From the NCBI RefSeq assembly GCF_000002425.4, contig NC_037261.1:7430701-7494700 (forward strand): 64,000 nt of DNA, given 5' to 3'. Positions within the stretch are counted from its first letter, which is position 1, and each line of letters opens with the position of its first letter. Shown here piece after piece: positions 1-9,548 of the stretch. The notes under the pieces are model-generated. The model saw nothing but the letters and a program-made list of their open reading frames with translations, was not told where the DNA came from and made no database searches. This DNA comes from Physcomitrium patens. Lineage: Eukaryota > Streptophyta > Bryopsida > Funariales > Funariaceae. Both the position numbers and the translations under genes were made by a program.

Positions 1-191
1 GAAAAAACTAATGGTTGGCATCTATTTATCACAAAGTGATGATAAATCACTATAGATATCAATCAATAAGTAGGTTTTAGTTCCTAATAACTTATTTAAC
101 AAAAACTTATATAAAACAACTCACTAACTTTTGAGAGGAATTCACTAAGAACTAACTTAATTTGTTGTCATAGAAGTAATAGTTGAAAGAT

Positions 192-378
192 AAAATAGTT
201 CTCCATCTTTGTCCTTCACCATTATTTATGGCTTCAAAAGCAAAATAACTATCTATCTTTTTCTTTTACCATTTCTTGTGGCTTTAAGAATAGAATAATT
301 ATTTATTTTTTTCTTTCACTATCTTTTGTGGCTTCAAGAGTGGAATAACTTTCCATTCTTTTTTCACCATATTCCTAT
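192..378. repeat. 50-bp tandem repeat, about 3.7 copies
   Basis: Units start at 192, 242, 292 and 342 with an exact 50-bp step. Each holds AAATA(G/A)-type, CTTT(C)ACCAT-type and TGTGGCTTCAAGA-type blocks, and the fourth copy is partial. The copies have diverged by several substitutions each. The block lies upstream of copia remnant C1 and could be part of its LTR or leader, but I cannot show that. Confidence 0.75.
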
Positions 379-1149
379 TACAACAAATTCTACCTTTTCT
401 AATAACTTCTATTTTTTAATAATTAATAAATAATTAATATTATATCTTATCAAAATATCAAAAATTAATTAAATAAAATTTTGGTACATAATTAATGACT
501 CACAAGAGATATTTGATTATGTATAAAAAGAGATATAAGAAGTTAAAAAATTGAGATTAAAGCAAATTTCTCATGATTTTAAGTATCTATGTATATAATA
601 AAGAAAAAAAAAAAATTATTATCAAAATTAAGTTAAAAGATGTTAAAATTAGGTTGTATACTTATTTTTTTTTTCTAAAATTAATAATTGAATAAGAAAA
701 TAAAGACTTTAAAAGTCTACATCAAATTTAGAATAGAATTTTTGTCAATTTTTTTTGATTCTATCTTTTAGTAAAATCACTCATCCACATTGAAACTTAT
801 TGATATTCATAGAAATAATAATTTTATTTATATTTACATTTATATTTATTCACGTCTTAGGATATATTTAAACTTAGCTATTTTTTTTAGTATAATATAT
901 TATTTTATGTACATACATATCTATTTTTATCATAGTATCAAAATATTATAGATTTATTGTACCTTATTAATTGAATATTCAATTCTTTTAATTCAAATCT
1001 CATTTCAATTTCATAAGTTCAAATTTATTATAATTTTTTTGTAGTTCCAATAAGTTTTTTAATGAAGTTATATAAAGAAGATAATGATTATTCAATAGTA
1101 GTAATATGAAAAAGATAGTATTCTTCTAGAGGAAGCCAAGCTGGTGGAT
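379..1149. other. AT-rich stretch without recognisable gene
   Basis: I see only A/T-rich sequence with short poly-A and poly-T runs and no open frame or recognisable domain. It may be decayed leader or LTR of the copia remnant that follows. No paired LTR was found. Confidence 0.4.
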
Positions 1150-1239
1150 TCATAAAATTTCTATCTATGAAAACATAAGATAATTTATATAGTTGAGTAT
1201 GAAAAATTCTAGTTCATTTTATTACCTTTTGCTACATCA

Positions 1240-1740
1240 ATTTCTAAATTCTATGACAAAGATTCTAAAGAGTTAGAAAATGAAGAGTTTAATGAAAAAA
1301 AAAATCTTATGTGTATTTTTACTATGTTAATCAAATCCAATTTGCTTAAAAATTTAATAGAATTTTATAAATCCAAGTGCCTATGGAAGTTTATGTATTT
1401 TTTTTGAAGCAAATAACAATAGCAAGAAGTTTGACTTAAAAAAAAAAACTTTTATTTACTGTAGTTTATAAAAAGTGAAGGTGTAGAATCATACTTTTTT
1501 CAATTTCAACAAATCTTAGCATAATTATCTATAATTGGTGTTAAAATCAATAATATAGATCTTATTCAAATAATTATAAAAGTTTTTCTTAATCATTAGA
1601 ATAACTACTTGCAGAATTATATAAGTACAAGAAAGTTCCCAAATCTAGAAGAAGTTCAAGCTGATTTATTGTTGAAAGAAAGTCAAAGAAAAATTAAATT
1701 AGAAGAACAAATTGTTACCAATGAAACATTATATTTTAGG
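1240..1740 (+). pseudogene. gag: copia gag (UBN2-type) remnant
   Basis: From about 1504 the translation reads FQQILA, then a segment with IG..I...D..QI, then NLEEVQADLLLKESQRK. This is the pattern of the C-terminal half of plant copia Gag (the UBN2 / gag-polypeptide family), where a PtLEEV..LL.eE motif ends the domain. Gag would form the virus-like particle in the cytoplasm. The region is interrupted by stops and no zinc knuckle could be placed with confidence. The upstream part (1240-1500) is assigned only by position. Confidence 0.6.
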
Positions 1741-2399
1741 CAGCATGGTATTGGTGGATAAAAATATTAATCTTAAAGAAGCAAACATGTCTAGTCTTAT
1801 GAATTTAGATGCTATTATTATAGCAAAAATGGACCTTTATTACACTCTTGCTTAGAATAATTAGCTGTCATCAAAAAACTTGAAGTAGATAGAAAGGCCA
1901 AACTTGAAGTAAAAAAAAACCCAACTTATATGGTTTAAGAAGAATGCTCATAGCCAATAAACTCTAGAAATCTAAAACAACAATATTATCTTTGGATTTT
2001 AGAAACTAAGCCTAAGGTTGGTATCTAGACTTAAAGGCAACTCAACATATAAGTAGAAACTATGATAGCTTTATTAGCATAGACAAATATATCAGAAATA
2101 TGAAAATTGAAGGTGGAAAAAGTCATCCAATCACATGTCATGGAATTATCATCTTTATTCTATATTTTAGAGAAATAAAGAATGTTCATGATATTTTGTA
2201 CATTCTAGAGCTGAAGAAGAATTTATTATTAATTGATTCATTTATAGATAAAGATTTTATGGCTTGATTTGATGTTCAAAGATGCATCTTCTATAACAAA
2301 GGATACAAATATATTATAATTAAAGGGATATGCAACAAATTTAATGATCTCTATCGATTGTCAATAATAAATCTAAATGTCATAGTAAATCTATTTCAG

Positions 2400-3330
2400 G
2401 CCTAAGCTAATATTACAAAATTGTGGCACTACAAATTGAGATACATTAAATATGAATAAAATATAAATATAAATATAAATATGAACCTATATGATCAATC
2501 TGTATAAAATATGGTTATTGGATTATCCTAAATACTAGTTTATAAGGATATTTTTGATCAATGTTAAGTAAGAAAATAACATACAAAGAGCTTTTCAAAA
2601 GTTAATAATTCACAAATAACAAAGCTACTTGAATTATTATATATAGGTCTTTGTGGACCTTTTTCATTACTATCACTAAACGAATCAAAATATTTTCTTA
2701 CAATTGTACATATGATTATAGCTGCTATATATAAATTTAATTTCTTTACAAAAAAAATAGATGCCTTTGTAAAATTTAAGATCTTCAAGATCATGATAGA
2801 GTTCTAGATTCAAATCAAATTATAAGCTATTAGAAGTAATTATGGAACAAAATTCTTATTATGAGAGTTTATAAAACTATATGAAGATTTAAGCATAATA
2901 CATCAACTAACAAATCCTAGGACCTCCAAACAAAATGGCATGATTGAAAGAATAAATCAAATTTTTTTGAAAAAGGCTAGAGGCATATCAACTCAAGTAA
3001 GAATTTTAAGATTTTTATAGAATAAATCAATAAATATGATAGTTTTTTTTACTAAATAAGACATCAATCAAGAAAAATCTTCAAATAATATTATTTAAAT
3101 ATATATTTTTTTAAACAAAAGCTAGATATCTCATTATTCAAAATTTATGGTTCCAAAGTTTACATTTGGATAGCAAAGAAGAAAGAAACAAGTTGCAAAA
3201 AAAAAAACATAACTTGGTATATTTATAGAATATGATAAAAAAAAAAAATATTTTAAAGTATGGATATCCATTGAAGGAAAATTGTTAATGTCTTAAAACA
3301 TAAAATTTGATGAAAACATCAACTTATAAA
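2400..3330 (+). pseudogene. pol: copia integrase remnant
   Basis: Around 2420 the + strand translates to LWHYRLRYIKYE, matching the LWH.RLGH.N signature of the GAG-pre-integrase zinc region. About 2625-2675 gives LELLYIGLCGPF, the usual start of the copia integrase core. About 2905-2985 gives TSKQNGMIERINQIFLKKAR, matching the QQNG..ER.N..LLE.AR block that holds the catalytic glutamate. About 3125-3220 resembles the S.L..FG...Y....... segment that follows. Frames shift between blocks and stops are frequent, so this is a pseudogene. Confidence 0.75.
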
Positions 3331-3390
3331 TAATAATACATCCAATATTATTACCAACTGTGATATTTGTCAATAATTATTAACTCTTTA

Positions 3391-3922
3391 TGTCACAAAC
3401 ATATACATTCTAATAAGTACCTAAGTAACATGAATAGAAAAAAGTAGATAAAAATAAAATGATTTTTAATATCTTTTAGAGTTTTACATTTATATATGTC
3501 TATAAGTGATTGATAGATTAAAATTTTGGCCAACAAGTTAGCCATATGTTCCATGTATTAATAACTTATGGTATATGCTAATAATATAGTACACATATAA
3601 GAAACTTGTCTTATAACCTAAGACATGTTTTACAAATTGAACACATGTTAGAGGTCCTATAGAATTTTGCCATGTATTTCTTAGATAAATAGTATATATA
3701 GAGACAAGAATGAAGTCTTCTTTATTCTTGTCAACTTCTTTCTTATTTCTAGTCTAATTTCAAGGATATCTAATTTTTTTATCTTTTATAAATAACCATT
3801 CTAATTTCTTTTTAATATACATATTTCTTTATTTTTATTTTATCATCGTTCTTTGAAAAAACTTTCACTTCTTTATTTGCCTTCATTAAGTTTTTCTCTT
3901 TAACAAATTTATAAGAGTACAC
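3391..3922 (+). repeat. A-family 5' LTR of A1
   Basis: It starts TGTCACAAACATATACATTC and aligns along its length with the LTRs of A2 (reverse complement of 35807-36383) and A4 (51898-52438). A shared core contains TAGTATATATAGAGACAAGA, probably the TATA region, followed by a conserved CTTC.TTC.CTCTTGTCAA stretch. It ends just before the PBS, at about 532 bp. No target duplication could be recognised because the 3' copy is absent. Confidence 0.75.
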
Positions 3923-3925
3923 TTA

Positions 3926-3937
3926 TAATATTAGAGC
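3926..3937 (+). promoter_or_regulatory. primer binding site, tRNA-iMet type
   Basis: The sequence TAATATTAGAGC differs from the plant initiator-Met PBS TGGTATCAGAGC by GG-to-AA and C-to-T, all transitions expected from cytosine deamination. The same 12-mer occurs at the same place in A2. Confidence 0.7.
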
Positions 3938-4120
3938 TTTGTCTTTTTTTGATTAAAAGTAGATTCTCTTTTTTCTTCATAAGATATAAATATATTAGAA
4001 ATTATAAATTATCCACTTCTAAGTTGATATTTTTCTTAGATTTTTATTTATTTTTTATTTTTTAGTCCTTTCTTCTACTTAACTTGAGAGATATTAAACA
4101 TCTTCTTTTTTTATTGTATA

Positions 4121-5100
4121 ATCATAGGAGAGCTTATTGAAATGAAGAGTGCAATAGTATAAATATAAATGTAATTGAGGAAATTAATACTTATTATGTA
4201 TCAAGTCAATTTACTACCACAAAAAATAATAAGATAGACAAACAATGAAGATATAGAGATGATTGAAGCTATTTTAATATCTATATCAAATCATATTATT
4301 TTTCTTGTAGTGGAACATTATTTAAGGATTAGAGAACCAAGAATTTCCTTGCTTAAGAAGTTTAATGGTATAAGATCAAAATTTCAAGGATTTATCAATC
4401 AAGTATAATTAACAATTGAGCTTCAATTCCAAAGCTATCTAATTTTAGGATCATAAGTCAAGTTTATCAAAATGATTCTTTTAAGTTTCATATTATCATG
4501 ATTTTTATCTTTTTTTGAAGAATGTGATCCAATATTGGATAATTTAGAGGTTTTTTTGGCAAAGTTTTGATTCATATGTAGAAAATATGAAGCAATCCAT
4601 GTTACAACAAATAAGATCTATGTTTTGTAATAAGGCAATCAATTTGTAATGTTATATGCTTCAAAATTTTGACAACTTATAATTGATATAAAGTCAAATG
4701 ATATTGCATTTATTATTCAATTTTTTTATAGATTACAATATGAAGTAAAAAAATTTATACTCAATTTATTTGATCCTCAAACATTAAGTCAAGCAATTGA
4801 CTTTGTTGTGAAATGTAATAACTGGCTTTGTAAATTCTAATACAAGAATCATACAAGTCGGCCTCAATGTTATGTTAATTCTATAATAATATTAATATCT
4901 TTTCAATAGATAAATTTTGAAGTAGAGGATATACAAATTGATGCAATATGTTTTAAATCTCTTATTGAATAAGAAAAGACTTGTTGTTATCAAGAAAGAT
5001 TGTACTTTTATTGTAGAGAATCTAAACACATTGCTCAACATTATCCAAAGAAGCAATACAACTACAAAATGAAGAGTGTGGCTATCAAATAAAACATTAT
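4121..5100 (+). pseudogene. gag: A1 gag
   Basis: The translation aligns with the better preserved gag of A2 (34973-35612, minus) and A4 (52631-53378). Shared blocks are an N-terminal ELIEMKSAIV-like helix, IREPRIS..K.FNGIRSKFQGFIN and EECDPILDNLE. Near 4980-5050 a zinc-knuckle remnant reads FYCRESKHIAQHYPKK: one Cys and the His remain, while the first Cys is read as Tyr and the last Cys as Tyr. The start codon position reads ATA. Many stops are present. Gag of this type is the structural particle protein. Confidence 0.75.
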
Positions 5101-5179
5101 AAAAAAAAAATTTCAGTCATAATAAGAACCATGTGATTGAAATCTTCTAAAATACCTAATAAAGGTCATATTTTCTCTT

Positions 5180-6665
5180 CACAACCCTTTCTTTATTTTT
5201 ACAATAGATATTAATTTAAGACCTAAATATCACAAAAACTTTACCTTATTAGATTCAAAAACCTCAGATTATTTTTTAAATAAAGAATTTATTAATAAAT
5301 ATAGTATACTATTAATAAAAAAATAAATTTATTTATATAAAAATCATAAATGATTTTTTATTATCTTTTAAAGATGTTACGTATAAAATTCTTTCTATAG
5401 AAATAAAAATTAATGATTATAGTAATTTTATAATATTTAATATTATTAAATCTCTTTTTAATCCAATTATTTTAAATTTATTGTGGCTAAAAAAATATAA
5501 TCCTCAAATAGATTTAATTTCTTATAGTCTTGATTTATTTAAAAATATAATTAAAAATACTATTAATCAAATAGAAAATAATAAGTCTATTATAACCAAA
5601 TCCATATTTATAGATGCTAGAGCTTTCTTCTATATTATAAAAAAAGCATCACCTTGTGTTATTTATGCCATATATGTTTTTAATAATGGAAGGACTTTAA
5701 GTGGCATTCTAAGCCAATATCGAGATTTTAAAGATTTTTTTAAGAAGAAGAATATAGATATTCTTCTTAAATACCATTTTTACAATTACTTAATTAATCT
5801 TCAAGAAGAAATTCAATTGCCATTTAGACCAATCTATAATATATTATAAATTAAATTGGCTAAACTTAAGAAATATATTAAAAAAATTTTGGCCAAGAAT
5901 TTCATTCACCATTCCAAATCTCTAACACGAATTCCAATCTTATTTGTGAAGAAAAAAAATGAATTATTGAAAATATATATTGATTATTAATAACTCAATA
6001 AGATCACCATGAAGAATAGATATCCTTTATCTTTGATATCTAAATTTTTTAATCAATTAAATCAAGCTAACATCTATATAAAAATAAATTTATGAACAGC
6101 ATACAATGTAATATGCATTAAAAAAGGAGATGCATAGAAGACTATATTTCAAATTAAGTATGGATATTTTGAATATAATGTCATGCCTTTTGGACTTATA
6201 AATGTACTTGTACCTTTTCAACATTTAATGAATGATGTTTTTTGAGAGTTTTTAGATAATTTTATTATTTTTTATTTAAATAATATTTTAATCTATTCTA
6301 AAATTACCAAAAAATATGAACTTTATGTTTTTCATGTGTTACAAAAACTAAGAGATGCAAGACTTTATACCAAGATAAAAAAGTATATATTTTAAATTAC
6401 TCAAGTTGATTTTTTAGGATACATTATTTCAAATGATGGACTCATGATAGATCCTAAGAAATTTCAAACCATTATAAATTAAAAGATATCAAAAATGGTA
6501 AAAGATGTCTAATGTTTTTTAAAATTTTCCAATTACTTTTGGATCTTCACCAAGAATTTTTCTTAAGTTGCAACTATACTTATACTTTTGACATGTAATT
6601 TTTTTTTTAGTGGAATCAAAAAGTAAAACTAGGATTTGAAGCTTTGAAGATAATATATATATATA
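5180..6665 (+). pseudogene. pol: A1 pol: protease remnant, reverse transcriptase, RNase H start
   Basis: About 5235-5290 reads LLDSKTSDYFLNKEFINKY, a protease site with DSGA turned into DSKT. An open stretch at 5481-5849 reads from WLKKYNPQIDL to LPFRPIYNIL, the protease-RT connection and the start of the RT fingers. Later blocks are [34 protein letters not shown] and FYLNNILIYSK, where the catalytic YLDD appears as YLNN. The LPFRPIYN-type RT entry is typical of fungal and Tcn1-like chromoviruses rather than seed-plant ones (family knowledge). Several stops break the frame. The last recognisable residues, about 6605-6660, are the WNQKVKLGFEALK start of RNase H. Confidence 0.8.
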
Positions 6666-6836
6666 TTTTTTTCACTAATCTTGTATCTATTAGGAACTAT
6701 ATACAAGACAAGGATTTATGACTAAGAAATAGAGTTAGCTCAATATTAGAACAATAACTAAATACAAGACAAGAAAGTCTTAGCTAGATCATGAAAAGTG
6801 AGTTGTCAAGAGTGAGGATCCCCTTAATCTCGACTC

Positions 6837-6849
6837 CAATATATACTAG
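6837..6849 (-). promoter_or_regulatory. putative TATA region of the A3 LTR
   Basis: The minus strand reads CCTAGTATATATTGG here. A-family LTRs have TAGTATATATAGAG in the same place, about 25-30 nt before a conserved CTTC/CTCTTGTCAA block, which fits a core promoter. No transcript data. Confidence 0.45.
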
Positions 6850-6863
6850 GTCCTAGAAAGCTT

Positions 6864-6876
6864 CTCGAGAAGTTTC
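6864..6876 (-). promoter_or_regulatory. TATA-proximal heat-shock-element-like trimer
   Basis: On the + strand it reads CTCgaGAAgtTTC, that is three 5-bp units with one mismatch. The last two make a perfect GAAnnTTC. It lies about 15-25 bp upstream of the putative TATA in the LTR's own direction. Confidence 0.5.
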
Positions 6877-6952
6877 AATGAGGCTTGGGAACAAAAGAAG
6901 CCTAAGATCCTTCTTCAGCAACTTTCTAAATTATCTAAAGTCTCTTAAAACC

Positions 6953-6990
6953 TTCTAGGATCTCCTATGACCTTCTAGAATTTTCTTAGA
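6953..6990 (-). promoter_or_regulatory. heat-shock-element-like ladder, block 2
   Basis: At an exact 5-bp step the triplets read TTC, GGA, TCC, TGA, TTC, GAA, TTC, AGA. The central TTCtaGAAttTTC (6973-6985) is a perfect three-unit HSE. It is separated from the larger block by a one-base change of phase. Confidence 0.6.
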
Positions 6991-6998
6991 ATCTATTG

Positions 6999-7101
6999 GA
7001 ACCTTTTGGAACCTTCTAGAACCTTCTAGGATCTGTAAGAACTTTCTTAAAACCTCTAGAACCTCCTAAAACCTTCTCAAATATTCTTGAACCTTCTTCA
7101 A
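6999..7101 (-). promoter_or_regulatory. heat-shock-element-like ladder, block 1 (10-bp tandem repeat)
   Basis: Twenty consecutive triplets at 5-bp spacing from 6999 to 7096 alternate GAA-type and TTC-type. Perfect GAA stand at 6999, 7009, 7019, 7039, 7059 and 7089; perfect TTC at 7014, 7024, 7044, 7074, 7084 and 7094. GAAccTTCtaGAAccTTC at 7009-7026 is a perfect four-unit HSE and TTCttGAAccTTC at 7084-7096 a perfect three-unit one. The monomer is GAACCTTCTA. The block sits 16-118 nt inside the LTR, in U3, where enhancers lie. HSF trimers bind inverted GAA/TTC units (established); a role here is inference. Confidence 0.65.
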
Positions 7102-7117
7102 TTATATGTCTGTGACA

Positions 7118-7131
7118 TCACCTCCTCCTTT
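7118..7131 (-). promoter_or_regulatory. polypurine tract of A3
   Basis: The minus strand reads AAAGGAGGAGGTGA immediately before the TGTCAC start of the LTR, the standard place of the plus-strand primer. Confidence 0.75.
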
Positions 7132-7750
7132 AGCTTTGAGGTCACCGATAAGCAATATTGCTGCAAGTTAGTATATGCGCAAGAAGTTGAAGATCTATTG
7201 CATATTATCTTGTATATATTCTAATTATTTTTCATAAAGCAAATGGTTCATAGGCCCTTGTAGCCATTGATAGTACTTCAAGCCTTCTACTTGTGACCAA
7301 ATATAAACTTTCATATCTTCATTATGAAATTGTCTTGCAAATATTCCTTCTAGGCATCCTTCATAGGCAAGTTCTATTTCAAACACAATTACCAAAGACC
7401 TATTATTGGATATTCTTCAATATCTTTGTGGTTCAAGTGGCTCTTTATCTCGAGGTCATTTTTGTAAGTTACTTGATTGAGATGGTATGACCAACAAGGA
7501 ATCTATTTTTTCACTATCCATATTATATAAAGTAGAAAAGACCAAAAGAATATAAACAGGCTATAGTCATGAATTCAAACTACTAACTTATATTATTCTA
7601 AACATTTGAAAAAACTACCTTTTTAGAGGTTGCCTCTTTTCTTTCTTTATAAGGCCAAGAACTAAAAATCTTTATGGTGAAGCCATCCTAACAAGCTAAT
7701 ATTCTTCATTTTGTTGCTTTTGGTTTAGATGAATATTATTGATGGGACTT
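7132..7750 (-). other. 3' untranslated stretch of A3
   Basis: This lies between the chromodomain stop and the PPT. A short open frame of 65 codons on the + strand (7293-7490) has no recognisable motif and I treat it as chance. Nothing else is seen. Confidence 0.5.
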
Positions 7751-8020
7751 TTAAATCTTCATTTCTGTATTTACAAAGTTACCAATTGGTATCCATGTAC
7801 GATTGTTGATATCATATCCATGCCAATAGATTAGATATTCAAGCCTTCTATATCTTATCCTTGAATCTAATACCTCTTCTACTTCAAATTTAACATGATC
7901 ATTGATTTCAACCATAGGAGGTGGTGGTCGTCTTGGACTTAGTATGTTTGATTCTTTATACCTTTTCAAAAGTGAAACATGAAAGATTAGATGAATCTTT
8001 ATAGATGAAGGTAATTCCAA
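7751..8020 (-). pseudogene. pol: chromodomain and end of integrase of A3
   Basis: An open stretch of about 89 codons. It begins with LPSSIKIHLIFHVSLLKRY, the GPY/F-module end typical of chromovirus integrases, followed by a proline run (PRRPPPPMVEI). The chromodomain follows: FEVEEVLDSR, RRLEYLIYWHGYD, NNRTWIP. Aromatic-cage positions appear as Phe (usually Tyr), Trp of YWHGY and Tyr of HGY, so the cage looks nearly intact; the usual SWEP is TWIP. In chromoviruses this domain reads histone marks and steers integration into heterochromatin. The rest of the integrase is broken, so the piece cannot work alone. A second decayed chromodomain lies at 45731-45960. Confidence 0.85.
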
Positions 8021-8029
8021 GAAATAAGT

Positions 8030-9170
8030 TATGTTATTGATTTATTTTTGAATCACAAATGATAGCAATCTTCGATAATTCAACTTATCATAGCGCCTGT
8101 TGGTTTATTTATTGTGCCAAAGAAGCCATACTTTGTTACTAATATAGAATAGAGAAAGTTCCTTCCTCTATTCATTCGCCAGTAGCTTATAATGTTGTTG
8201 AGCTTTTTTTAGGTAAATCTTCATGGTTGCTTAAAGTTTGGCCATCTTTGTAATAAACTCCTTTGCAACTCGATTTATTGACTTTAAAGGCTCTATCATA
8301 TTCAACTTTGGATGATGACTATAGTTTGAGTAGAATGGCATTTATTACATAGATGCATGGATTGTGTTATTATATGCAAATTCTACCAATGACAAGTAGG
8401 AAGTCCAATCGTCTTGTTGATTATTGATGGTACACTTCAAATATTGCTCAATAATTTAGTTGACCCACTCTGTTTAGCCATCAATTTGAAGATAGAAGGT
8501 AAAGAAAAAATTGATGTCAACATTAAGAATCTTAAAGAGTGCCTTCCAAAACCTTGATATAAATTGTGGTCCATGATCTGATACAATATTGTTTGATAAC
8601 TCGTGGTAATAATTAATAATTTCAATAAAGAATCTTACCATCTCTTCACTAATAATTGACTTCTTGAAAAGTATAAAATATGCCATCTTGATCAATTGAT
8701 CAACAACTATGAAGATAGTGTCAAATAAGCTTGATGGCAAAAGATTAGTAATAAAATCCATGGAAACAAATGACCATAGTTGTCTTGGAATAAGAAGAGG
8801 TTGAAGAAGTCCATATGGCTGATGTCGAGGGTTTTTTGACCTTGAACAAGTATCACATAATAATTCAAATTCTTTAATATCCTTCTACATTTTAGGCCAC
8901 TAAAAGTCTCTAGACAAAAGTTCCAAGATCTTGTTGAATCCAAAATGCCCGACTGTAGGGAAGTCATGGCATGTTTGAAGAATGCGCATGCAAGTTGGCC
9001 CTTCAATAATGAACAAACATTCTTCAAAAAAGAAGAGGTTGTCTTCATACTTAAATTTGGAAGACTCTTCAAGAGGGTTATTGGCAAGATGCTTGATATT
9101 AAGAACAAGAAGGTCTATGTTTGAGGTTTTATGAACTTGATCAAGAAATGATAAATCCACAAGCATTGAT
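8030..9170 (-). pseudogene. pol: A3 integrase
   Basis: On the minus strand, about 9166-8900 holds the N-terminal zinc region, with a TCHDFPTVGHFGFNKTLE-like block (H and H visible) and a later C..C region in another frame (about 8830). At 8761 the core begins with MDFITNLLPSS, containing the first catalytic Asp, and VSDHGPQFISRFWK follows with the second Asp. The glutamate block is near 8450-8500, where the frame changes. Overlapping open pieces in different frames show at least two frameshifts. It aligns with A2 (31848-32647). Confidence 0.8.
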
Positions 9171-9181
9171 ATAATTATTGC

Positions 9182-9548
9182 TCAAAGATGAAATTGCTCA
9201 GGCTTTAAAAAGGTTGCCTGTTGTTGATCATATACTGCCTTGGCTTCTTTTGGTTTAAGATAGGAACATCTCATTAATGCATCTAATAACCATTGTTGGC
9301 TATTAGATTGATATGTGATGTCAAAGTCAAATTGTGATAAAGATATACTCCAACATGCTTGGCAATGATTCAAGACTTGGACTAAAATGAAGTATTTAAG
9401 ATTCTTCTGATTTGTATATATAATCACTTAATGAGAGGTGCCTTTAAAAAGTGGCACCATTCTTGGAAAGAATCCATGATAACAAGCAGCTTTTTATCAT
9501 GGATTCTATAGTTAATTTCTTATGTTGAAGATTTTTTAAAATAAAATA
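9182..9548 (-). pseudogene. pol: A3 RNase H, C-terminal part
   Basis: The minus strand reads IIYTNQKNLKYF (usual D of TDHKNL read as N), LNHCQACWSISLSQFDFDITY and LLDALMRC, the C-terminal blocks of Ty3-type RNase H, where LSDALSR supplies the last Asp. Upstream, about 9430-9540, the W(C)HFLKGT segment matches A2. It stops at the insertion point of E2. Confidence 0.75.

Larger units (their letters stand above)
1150..3390 (+). mobile_element. Ty1/copia remnant C1 (gag to integrase)
   Basis: Translation of the + strand in shifting frames gives copia gag followed by the pre-integrase and integrase core, in the normal copia order. Every frame is broken by stops. The element stops where the LTR of A1 begins at 3391, so reverse transcriptase and RNase H are missing on this side. 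This is a dead fragment, probably cut by insertion of A1 or by a deletion. Confidence 0.7.
3391..6665 (+). mobile_element. Ty3/gypsy chromovirus-like element A1, 5' two thirds
   Basis: 5' LTR, tRNA-iMet-type PBS, gag, protease, reverse transcriptase and the start of RNase H follow in order on the + strand. The same family recurs as A2 (31848-36383, minus), A4 (51898-53378) and probably A5 (45731-47620). A1 ends in RNase H next to the LTR end of the oppositely oriented A3. Integrase, chromodomain and 3' LTR are missing. Confidence 0.8.
6680..7117 (-). repeat. 3' LTR of A3
   Basis: Read on the minus strand the LTR starts at 7117 with TGTCACAGACATATAATTG, directly after a clear PPT. It then carries the heat-shock-element-like ladder and a TATA-like TAGTATATATTGG (about 6837-6849). 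Next comes a segment with CACTCTTGACAACTCAC matching the R/U5 part of the A-family LTRs. The 3' boundary (about 6680) is approximate because A1 abuts it and no target duplication is visible. Confidence 0.65.
6680..9548 (-). mobile_element. Ty3/gypsy chromovirus A3, 3' half
   Basis: On the minus strand the order is RNase H (9548-9182), integrase (9170-8030), chromodomain (8020-7751), a 0.6-kb 3' UTR, PPT and 3' LTR. The element begins abruptly at 9548 where the LTR of E2 is inserted, and its 5' half is not seen beyond E2. Its LTR start matches the A family (TGTCAC) but the U3 differs, so it is a sister subfamily of A1/A2. Confidence 0.8.

Noticed and set aside
2564-2794. 76-codon minus-strand frame
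   Set aside because: Antisense to the copia integrase blocks of C1; no recognised domain.
6726-6745. CTCAATATTAGAAC near the A3 LTR end as a PBS
   Set aside because: It looks like the decayed iMet PBS but is in + orientation inside a minus-strand LTR with no LTR end before it.
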